Source: Candidatus Dormiibacterota bacterium
GTDB taxonomy: Bacteria > Chloroflexota > Dormibacteria > Aeolococcales > Aeolococcaceae
Length of the DNA: 5,137 nt
Assembly (NCBI GenBank): GCA_003170875.1
Contig: PMYJ01000097.1
Location: 1-5,137, forward strand
Direction: 5' to 3'
Part shown: positions 1 to 5,137 of the stretch, piece after piece
Position numbering within the stretch: position 1 is the stretch's first letter
Layout: every line of letters begins with the position of its first letter
The notes under the pieces: model-generated
What the model was told of the DNA's origin: nothing
Database searches by the model: none
The model's input: only the letters and a program-made list of their open reading frames with translations
Made by a program: the position numbers and the translations under genes

Positions 1-158
1 CGCGAGCTCTCGGCCACGTTCTGGTGGATCTGGTTGCGGGCAAATCGGGTGAGCGCCTCCTCGTGCTGGACCACCGTCACCTCGGCGCCATCTCGCCCGA
101 CCCGCTCCAGGATGGAGTCGGCAAGCGCCAGGAGATCGTCCGAAGACGCGGAGTTCAT
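1..158 (-). CDS. tldE: TldE/PmbA metallopeptidase subunit, N-terminal fragment (runs off the window edge)
   Basis: Reading leftwards from ATG at 158-156 gives 52 codons with no stop before the window edge, so the gene is partial and lacks its C-terminal part. Residues about 34-50 read EALTRFARNQIHQNVAE, which matches the N-terminal strand typical of the TldD/PmbA family (LTRF.N..IHQN.AE). TldE/PmbA is the partner of TldD in a heteromeric peptidase; in E. coli the complex degrades CcdA and finishes microcin B17 maturation. The family's TldE subunit normally lacks the metal ligands, but that region is outside the window and cannot be tested. The start overlaps the tldD stop as TGATG, and no good Shine-Dalgarno is visible, so translation is probably coupled by re-initiation. 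The subunit assignment (TldE rather than a second TldD) rests on gene order and on a start that lies close to the conserved strand. Confidence 0.87.
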   Translation of the reverse strand, partial: MNSASSDDLLALADSILERVGRDGAEVTVVQHEEALTRFARNQIHQNVAESS

Positions 159-1600
159 CACGACGACGCCGTCACCGACACGCGGTGGAAGCGGCAGGGC
201 GCAGCGCCGTGGCCGACGTGGATGACCTGGCCCGGCTGCCCCTTGCCACAGTTGACGACACCCCAGGGTCTCCATTCCGAGGGGCCGGCGACGGCGTCGC
301 AGGACCGCCAGAACTCAGGCGTCCGCCCCGCGTAGAGCGCGTTCTTGACCAGACGAAGTCGCTTGCCGTCCCGTATCTCCCATCCGTTCTGGGTCCCGAA
401 CTGGAAGTTGAGGCGGCGGTCGTCGATGCTCCAGGAGCGGTTCGTCTCCAGGTAGACGCCGTGCTCGGTGCCGGCGATCATCTCCTCGAGGCTGGAGTCG
501 CCCGGTTCGAGGTTGACGTTGGTCATCCGGATGAGGGGGATGCGGTTCCAGGACTCGGCGCGCATCGCCCCGCTGCTCGTCCAGCCGTAGTCGGCCGCGG
601 TCTCCCGTGACGACATGTAGCCCCGGAACACGCCGCGGTCGACCAGGACGGTCCGCTGAGCCGCCACCCCCTCGTCGTCCCATCCGTAGGTGCCGAGCCC
701 TCCGGGCGTGGTCGCGTCGGCGGTGATCGTCACCTGCTCGCTCCCGTAGCGGAAGCGTCCGAGCAGGTCGGGGGTGAGGAAGGAGGTCCCGGCGTAGGCC
801 GCCTCGTCCCCGCGGACGCGGTCCAGCTCGGTGGGGTGCCCGCAGGACTCGTGTACCTGCAGAGCGGCCTGGGTGCCGTCGAGGATCAGGGTCATCCTGC
901 CGGTTGGGCAGGGCGGGGCACTCAGCAGTGCGACCGCCTCGGTGGCGATCCGGGAGGCGTTGCCGGCGAGGTCCATGGCGGCGATCGCCTCGTAGCCGGC
1001 GCAGAGCTGGTGGCGCCCAAAGCTGTTGGGAAAGCTGCGCGTCTGGACGTCGTCGTCGCTGGTCGCGGTCGCGTCCATGCCGCCCCCGGACTCGACGATG
1101 ACCTGGTCGACCAGCGACCCCTCGCTGCTCGCGAAGAGGCGGTGCTCCCGGACGAACTCCAGGGACGCCTCGTGGGTGGTCACCCCGGCCACTGCGCCCA
1201 TCGCCTCGTCGGCCCTGATCAGCAAATCCATCTTCTCCTCGAGGCTCACCTCGAAGGGGTCACGCTCAAGGGGGGTCACGTACTCGCCGGTCGCGACCGG
1301 CGCAGAGGCGAGACGCACAGGCTGACGGCGCAGCCGCGCCGAGGCCCGCGCGATCCGGCAGGCCAGGCGGGCCGCGTCGCCGAGACTGGCGGAGTCGAGG
1401 CGGTCGACACTGGCGAAGCCCCACGCCCCGTCGACGATCGCCCGGACGCCCATCCCCTCATCCTCGAACGAGGAGACCTCGGCGAACCGCCCGTCCTTGA
1501 CCGTCATCGCCTGGATCCCGCGCTGGACGACGCGGCAGTCCGCGTAGGTCGCGCCGCTGGACATGGCGACGTCGATGGCCAGTTCGGCGATCTCTTTCAT
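158..1600 (-). CDS. tldD: TldD family zinc metallopeptidase, catalytic subunit
   Basis: A 480-residue protein, full length for the family, predicted to be cytoplasmic with no signal peptide or membrane segment. Regions in order are an N-terminal PmbA/TldD domain (about 12-80, with GATYADCRVV), a middle domain (about 107-215), and a C-terminal catalytic domain (about 222-465). The zinc motif HESCGHPTELD begins at residue 250 (bases 853-836 encode HESCGH), giving HExxxH with His250, Glu251 and His255. The third ligand expected for TldD is a C-terminal Cys, seen as Cys451 in NCGKGQPGQ. Other family blocks are AYAGTSFL near 269-276 and TNVNLEPGD near 360-368. The known role is the active subunit of TldD/TldE, a peptidase acting on unfolded or ribosomally made peptides; the substrate here is unknown. 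ATG 1600 is the only in-frame ATG or GTG before an upstream in-frame stop; its Shine-Dalgarno is weak. It heads the minus-strand operon with tldE. Confidence 0.95.
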   Translation of the reverse strand: MKEIAELAIDVAMSSGATYADCRVVQRGIQAMTVKDGRFAEVSSFEDEGMGVRAIVDGAWGFASVDRLDSASLGDAARLACRIARASARLRRQPVRLASAPVATGEYVTPLERDPFEVSLEEKMDLLIRADEAMGAVAGVTTHEASLEFVREHRLFASSEGSLVDQVIVESGGGMDATATSDDDVQTRSFPNSFGRHQLCAGYEAIAAMDLAGNASRIATEAVALLSAPPCPTGRMTLILDGTQAALQVHESCGHPTELDRVRGDEAAYAGTSFLTPDLLGRFRYGSEQVTITADATTPGGLGTYGWDDEGVAAQRTVLVDRGVFRGYMSSRETAADYGWTSSGAMRAESWNRIPLIRMTNVNLEPGDSSLEEMIAGTEHGVYLETNRSWSIDDRRLNFQFGTQNGWEIRDGKRLRLVKNALYAGRTPEFWRSCDAVAGPSEWRPWGVVNCGKGQPGQVIHVGHGAAPCRFHRVSVTASS

Positions 1601-1658
1601 CGCGGATTCATCGCGGACGGCGCACGGCTGCGGCTGGGAATCTCCTCACGCATCGGTG

Positions 1659-1664
1659 ACTCTA
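1659..1664 (-). promoter_or_regulatory. Possible -10 element for tldD-tldE
   Basis: On the minus strand the hexamer TAGAGT (bases 1664 to 1659) resembles the TAGRRT -10 common in high-GC Gram-positive bacteria. It would start transcription near 1652, about 50 bases before the tldD ATG. No convincing -35 is seen 16-18 bases further upstream. A second candidate on the same strand is TATACG at 1738-1733, the reverse of the plus-strand -10. The call is by motif only. Confidence 0.2.
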
Positions 1665-1734
1665 GGGGCTCGGGTGCCGAGAACTCCGAGGTTGGGCGTC
1701 GATTGGTGCGTTCTCGTGGCCCGAGGGGCGGCCG

Positions 1735-1740
1735 TATACT
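1735..1740 (+). promoter_or_regulatory. Probable -10 element for the sensor kinase-regulator operon
   Basis: TATACT stands out as an AT-rich hexamer in a GC-rich intergenic region and differs from the TATAAT consensus at one base. Transcription would start near 1747, about 30 bases before the kinase ATG. The matching -35 is poor (TTCTCG at 1711-1716 with an 18-base spacer), so an activator or a sigma factor with other needs is possible. The sequence GTATAC at 1734-1739 is palindromic, so the same site could also serve the opposite strand. Confidence 0.4.
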
Positions 1741-1767
1741 CGGGGCTGATCATCGACTCGGACCGGT

Positions 1768-1773
1768 GAGGTG
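1768..1773 (+). promoter_or_regulatory. Ribosome binding site that favours the ATG at 1777 as kinase start
   Basis: GAGGTG lies three bases before ATG 1777 (four bases after its GAGGT core) and can pair with the 3' end of 16S rRNA. The in-frame GTG at 1771 overlaps this site and has no comparable purine-rich stretch in front of it, so the ATG is the better start. The spacing is short, so the choice is likely rather than certain; the two starts differ by two residues only. Confidence 0.4.
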
Positions 1774-1776
1774 GGA

Positions 1777-4515
1777 ATGAAGCGTCCTCGGCTGGCGCTG
1801 TCCCTGTTCAATCCCCGACGGCGACTGCGTGACCGGCTCCTAGCGGCCATGCTGGTGGTCGCCCTGGTGCCCGCCGGCGCCTTCTTCGTGCTCACCGCGG
1901 TCGACCTCCATGGCATCACCGAGAGCACCGTGAACGGCGCCGACACCAGCATCGTCCGCCACCAGGAGGAGGCGTTCCAGACCAGCCTCAACGAGACCGC
2001 GAACGAGGATTTGCAGAGCCACCTCAGAGCGCTCCGCGTCATCGTGCAGAACCTCGCCGACGAGTTGGGCAGCGGCCCCGACGCCGCGGCCTCGTCGTCC
2101 TCGCCCTCGCCCTCCGCCTCGCCCTCCGCCTCCGAGGCCCCGTCCTCCTCAGCCTCCGCCAAGGCGACCCCGGCTGGCGCCTCCTCGGGGGCGGCGACCG
2201 CAAGCACGGGAGCCGCGAGCAGCCCGGCGGCCACCGCCAGTCCCGCGCCGTGCGCCAGCCCGCCTGCCACCGACAGCCCACTGGGCGGCGGCGTCTACCA
2301 GATCACGACCCCGAACTCGTCGGCAGCCGCCGAGCTGCTCGTCGGCGCGACGCCCGCGAGCACCGCGACGGTCGTCCCTCGGGCGGAGCGGCTCGTGTGC
2401 CTGAACAGCTTCGCCGACGGGCAACTGGCCAAGGCCTCGGGACAGGTGGGAATTCCCGTTGATGCGGTCTGGATCATGGATCCCAACGACCAGGCGGTCT
2501 GGATCAGTCCCGGTGGCATCACCACCGTCCCCCAGCAGGCGACTGGGCTGGATGCCAATCCACAGGGGATAGTCCTGAACCGGCTCGACCTGCTCTACAA
2601 CTCGCCCGCCCCGCAGACGCCGGCTGCGTCGACGCCGGCCTGGGAATGGACGGACCCGTACCAGAACCCGTTGCACAGCAAGGACTGGGAGGTGACCGTC
2701 TACTCGCTTGACGGCCACGGCCTGGTGGTGGGCGCCGACGTGCCGCTCGCACAGTTCGCGAACGTGATCGCCCAAGCTCCGACCGAGCCCAACTCCTACC
2801 CGCTCCTCCTCGACAGTCAGGCCAACCAGGTGATCGCCGCAGTGCCTTCGTCCACCGGCAAGGACTTCACCACGGCTCCCACGGTGGGCGCGGAGCTGCC
2901 CGCGCTGACGGGCAAGGACGGCCGGCAGGTGCTCGCGGCCCTCGAGAGTGCCGAGAGCGGCGCCACCTCCCCCAGCCTCATCGAGGGGACCGTGGACGGG
3001 CTAGACCGCCTGTTCTTCGTCGCGGTGGTCAGCGACCCCGGTTGGATCCTCGTGGACTCGGCGCCGAACAAGATCTTCCAGCCTGATGTCTCGGCACTGC
3101 GGCAAGGCATCAATTCGGCGCTCACCACGACCTTCCAGGGCGCCGTCTGGATCGTCGTGCTGCTGCTGCTCGTGTCATTCGGCCTGGCCACGGTGCTCTC
3201 CCGGTTCGTGGTTGCGCCGGTCCGGGCCCTGACGGCCTCGGCAGAGCGGCTCGCCAAGGGCCACACGGACGAGACGGTGCCGCCCCAGGGCAGGGACGAG
3301 GTGGGCGATCTGGCCGACTCCCTGGAGCGGATGCGGCGGGAGATCAACGCCTCCCAAGAGGTGATCCTCTCCGCCAGCCGGGAGCTGGAGCAGAAGGTGG
3401 CGATCCGCACCGCGGAGCTGAGCGTCCGCAACGAGGAGCTGCTGGCCCTCAACGAGCTGGCGGGGTCGCTGACCCGATCCCTGGACCCCGAGGCGATACT
3501 GACGGGGGCACTGGACGCCGTCCGGGCGGTCCTGCCGACCAGCGGCGGCCGGGGCTTCAGGATCGGCCGAGAGGGCCTGATGGCGAGTCCGGCCGAGGGG
3601 GATGACGGCAGTCCCCATCTGGAGGAGGTCGCCGTCGCCGCGATCACAGGCAATCAGCTGGTCACTCGCGCGGACGGGGACGGGGTCCTGATCGGGCTTC
3701 CGATGGGGACCGGTGCCGGCCCCCTCGGGGCTCTCGGCCTGCGTGCCACCGTCGCGCCCGGAGCCGAGATGACTGCGCTGCTGGTGGCGATCGGCAACCA
3801 GGTCGGGCTGGCCCTCAGCACCGCCCGCCTCTCCGAAGAGGGCCGAGAGATGGCGGTCCTGGAGGAGCGGGCCCGGCTCGCCCGCGAGATCCATGACACC
3901 CTCGCGCAGCAGCTCACCGGCATCGTGATCCAGCTCGAGGCGGCCCAGGCCCTGGTGAGTCGCGATCCCGACCGGTCGCTCCCGGCCCTGGCGTCGGCGC
4001 AGGAGCTGGCGCGCTCGGCCCTCGCGGAGGCTCGACGCTCGGTCTGGGACCTCCGACCGGCCCCACTCAGCTCGACCGGACTGGTCGCCGCCGCCGAGAA
4101 CGAGGTGGAGCGGTTCCGGCATCGCACCGGGATCGCGGCGAGGCTGCGGGCCGAGCACATGGCGCCGCCGCCCGCGCTCCGACCGCAGTCGGAGGTCACA
4201 CTGCTCCGCATCACACAGCAAGCGCTCGCCAACATCGCCGCCCACAGCGGCGCCTCCCGGGTCACGGTCCGGCTGCGCAACCTCGGTGACCACGTCGAGC
4301 TGACGGTGAAGGACAACGGCCAAGGCTTTGACACCTCCGCCCTGCCGCTCGGCTCCTTCGGCATCGTCGGCATGGCCGAGAGGGCCCGCATCGCCGGGGG
4401 GAGCTTCCAGGTGGAGAGCGTCCCCGGCCGGGGCACCACCATCACCGTGGACCTGCCGGTGGCCGCCGAGGCCGGGACAGGTGGCGCGACGTCCAAGACG
4501 GCTGTACCCGTGTGA
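1777..4515 (+). CDS. Membrane sensor histidine kinase, NarL-partner type (Cache-like sensor, HAMP, GAF-like, HisKA_3, HATPase_c)
   Basis: A 912-residue kinase counted from ATG 1777. It has a basic N-terminus, TM1 at about 20-42, an extracytoplasmic region at about 43-452, TM2 at about 453-475, HAMP at about 477-529 with VAPVRAL and DEVGDL, a coiled coil at about 523-560, a GAF-like module at about 561-685, HisKA_3 from about 688, and a HATPase_c domain to about 895. The phospho-acceptor is His706 in EIHDTLAQQL, and HDxxxQ with Gln711 is the phosphatase motif of this class. ATP-site motifs are DNGQGF (846-851), GSFGIVGM (859-866) and GRGT (884-887). The N-box reads QQALAN, with Gln815 where Glu is usual and Asn819 kept. 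The sensor resembles a double Cache domain (for example DPYQNP and KDWEVTVYSLDG) carrying a Ser/Ala/Pro-rich insert at 104-168. The ligand is unknown. The stop overlaps the regulator start by four bases, so the two are co-translated and almost certainly cognate. Confidence 0.93.
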   Translation: MKRPRLALSLFNPRRRLRDRLLAAMLVVALVPAGAFFVLTAVDLHGITESTVNGADTSIVRHQEEAFQTSLNETANEDLQSHLRALRVIVQNLADELGSGPDAAASSSSPSPSASPSASEAPSSSASAKATPAGASSGAATASTGAASSPAATASPAPCASPPATDSPLGGGVYQITTPNSSAAAELLVGATPASTATVVPRAERLVCLNSFADGQLAKASGQVGIPVDAVWIMDPNDQAVWISPGGITTVPQQATGLDANPQGIVLNRLDLLYNSPAPQTPAASTPAWEWTDPYQNPLHSKDWEVTVYSLDGHGLVVGADVPLAQFANVIAQAPTEPNSYPLLLDSQANQVIAAVPSSTGKDFTTAPTVGAELPALTGKDGRQVLAALESAESGATSPSLIEGTVDGLDRLFFVAVVSDPGWILVDSAPNKIFQPDVSALRQGINSALTTTFQGAVWIVVLLLLVSFGLATVLSRFVVAPVRALTASAERLAKGHTDETVPPQGRDEVGDLADSLERMRREINASQEVILSASRELEQKVAIRTAELSVRNEELLALNELAGSLTRSLDPEAILTGALDAVRAVLPTSGGRGFRIGREGLMASPAEGDDGSPHLEEVAVAAITGNQLVTRADGDGVLIGLPMGTGAGPLGALGLRATVAPGAEMTALLVAIGNQVGLALSTARLSEEGREMAVLEERARLAREIHDTLAQQLTGIVIQLEAAQALVSRDPDRSLPALASAQELARSALAEARRSVWDLRPAPLSSTGLVAAAENEVERFRHRTGIAARLRAEHMAPPPALRPQSEVTLLRITQQALANIAAHSGASRVTVRLRNLGDHVELTVKDNGQGFDTSALPLGSFGIVGMAERARIAGGSFQVESVPGRGTTITVDLPVAAEAGTGGATSKTAVPV
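2086..2280 (+). other. Ser/Ala/Pro-rich low-complexity segment inside the kinase sensor domain
   Basis: Kinase residues about 104-168 consist almost wholly of Ser, Ala, Pro, Thr and Gly, with SPSPSASPSASE and similar runs. It sits on the outer side of the membrane between a helical stretch after TM1 and the rest of the sensor. Such stretches are usually disordered linkers and, in some Gram-positive bacteria, sites of O-glycosylation. The latter is a possibility from family knowledge, not something the sequence proves. Confidence 0.85.
2106..2129 (+). repeat. Perfect 12-bp tandem repeat, two copies, in frame
   Basis: CTCGCCCTCCGC occurs at 2106-2117 and again directly at 2118-2129, with degenerate flanking copies from about 2095 to 2135. 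Because the unit is a multiple of three, it encodes repeated Ser-Pro-Ser-Ala steps and gain or loss of a unit would keep the kinase reading frame. It is likely the product of slippage during replication. Confidence 0.85.
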
Positions 4516-5111
4516 TCAGGGTCCTCGTCGCAGACGACCACCCGGTGGTCCTCCACGGCCTCTGCACCATGCTCGAGGTCGAGGACGACATCCGGGTGGT
4601 GGCGCGCGCGACTGACGGCGCAGAGGCGATCGAGCGAGCCCGCGAGACCCACCCCGACATCATCCTGATGGACGTCCAGATGCCCAACGTCGACGGTATC
4701 GAAGCCATCCGGCGGATCCGGGCCGAAGACCCCGACGCCAAGGTCATCGTGCTGACCACCTACCGCAACGAGGACTACATCTTCCCCTCGCTGCAGGCCG
4801 GGGCCCGCGGTTACCTGCTCAAGGACGCGAGCCTGGAGGAGCTGGCCAACGCCATCCGCGCGGTCGCCGCCGGGGAATCGCTGCTCGACCCGACGCTCAT
4901 GTCCCACAGCCCGCCGGAATACAGCCTCACCAGCCGCGAGCTGGACGTGCTGCGGCTGATGGCGGAGCACTGCAACAACGCCCAGATCGGAAAGCGCCTC
5001 TTTGTCAGCGAGAACACGGTGAAGACCCACGTGAGCAACATCTTCGCCAAGCTCGGCTGCAGCGACCGCGCCGCCGCCGTGCTGATCGCCTGGAAAGCGC
5101 ACCTGATCTGA
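4512..5111 (+). CDS. NarL/FixJ-family response regulator, REC plus LuxR-type HTH
   Basis: A 199-residue DNA-binding regulator. The receiver domain covers about residues 2-119, with acidic pocket Asp8 and Asp9 (ADDH), phospho-acceptor Asp54 (ILMDVQMP, codon 4671-4673), Thr82/Thr83 and Lys104 (YLLKD). The LuxR-type helix-turn-helix covers about 137-195 (LTSRELDVLRLMAEH, then SENTVKTHVSNIFAKLG). The linker between domains is short, about 17 residues. The start is GTG 4512, which gives the expected MIRVLVADDH opening and overlaps the kinase stop as GTGA; no strong Shine-Dalgarno is present, so translation is coupled to the kinase. It should be phosphorylated by the upstream kinase, and then dimerise and bind promoters in the usual manner of the family. 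Its targets are unknown; the divergent intergenic region at 1601-1776 is a candidate. Confidence 0.95.
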   Translation: MIRVLVADDHPVVLHGLCTMLEVEDDIRVVARATDGAEAIERARETHPDIILMDVQMPNVDGIEAIRRIRAEDPDAKVIVLTTYRNEDYIFPSLQAGARGYLLKDASLEELANAIRAVAAGESLLDPTLMSHSPPEYSLTSRELDVLRLMAEHCNNAQIGKRLFVSENTVKTHVSNIFAKLGCSDRAAAVLIAWKAHLI

Positions 5112-5137
5112 TCCCCACGCGGAGCGGGCTCACGCGG

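Noticed and set aside
1771..1776. GTG at 1771 as kinase start
   Set aside because: It falls inside the likely ribosome binding site for ATG 1777 and has no purine-rich site of its own. It cannot be fully excluded, and would add only Met-Gly.
836..1780. Plus-strand open frame of about 314 codons opposite tldD
   Set aside because: It lies opposite a gene with intact zinc motif and family blocks, runs across the divergent promoter region, and has no protein-family features.
2095..2135. Short tandem repeat considered as a CRISPR or regulatory iteron array
   Set aside because: The units are directly adjacent with no spacers, they are in frame, and they encode a low-complexity protein stretch.
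1662..2270. Minus-strand open frame of about 200 codons crossing the intergenic region and the kinase start
   Set aside because: Its apparent Glu/Ala-rich run is only the complement of the Ser/Ala/Pro-rich segment, and it would cover the likely promoters of both operons.
3654..5102. Long minus-strand open frame of about 480 codons opposite the kinase and regulator genes
   Set aside because: It is an antisense shadow of two strongly recognised genes. Its translation has no recognisable motifs and it spans the junction of both genes, as expected where third-position GC removes stops on the other strand.
5112..5137. Terminator after the response regulator
   Set aside because: The 26 remaining bases show no stable hairpin followed by a T run; the window ends too soon to judge whether the operon continues.

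Overview
The window is GC-rich bacterial DNA with dense, confidently typed coding sequence. Codon third positions are mostly G or C, GTG is used as a start, and genes overlap by one to four bases. No gene gives a species. The style fits Actinomycetota or a high-GC Chloroflexota/Dormibacterota-type lineage, which is an inference from composition and from the TldD and NarL-type sequences.

Layout. Two transcription units diverge from an intergenic region at about 1601-1776. To the left, on the minus strand, lie a complete tldD-type metalloprotease gene (158-1600) and the first 52 codons of its partner tldE/pmbA (158 down to 1, cut by the window edge). The two are joined by a TGATG stop/start overlap. 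To the right, on the plus strand, lie a 912-residue membrane sensor histidine kinase (1777-4515) and a NarL/FixJ-family response regulator (4512-5111), joined by a GTGA overlap. Only 26 bases follow the last stop codon.

How the genes work. TldD and TldE form a heteromeric zinc peptidase in other bacteria that cleaves unfolded or small peptides; here TldD keeps the HExxxH motif and the C-terminal Cys. The kinase is a one-operon two-component system: a large extracytoplasmic sensor (probably double Cache, with a Ser/Ala/Pro-rich insert), TM2, HAMP, coiled coil, a GAF-like module, and a HisKA_3/HATPase_c core that would phosphorylate Asp54 of the regulator. The regulator then binds DNA through a LuxR-type helix-turn-helix. 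The inducing signal and target genes cannot be read from the window.

Nothing here is clearly a new system. The points most worth a second look are a Glu-to-Gln change in the kinase N-box, the low-complexity insert with its 12-bp tandem repeat, a lone pair of cysteines that flank the region after this insert, and the shared divergent control region.
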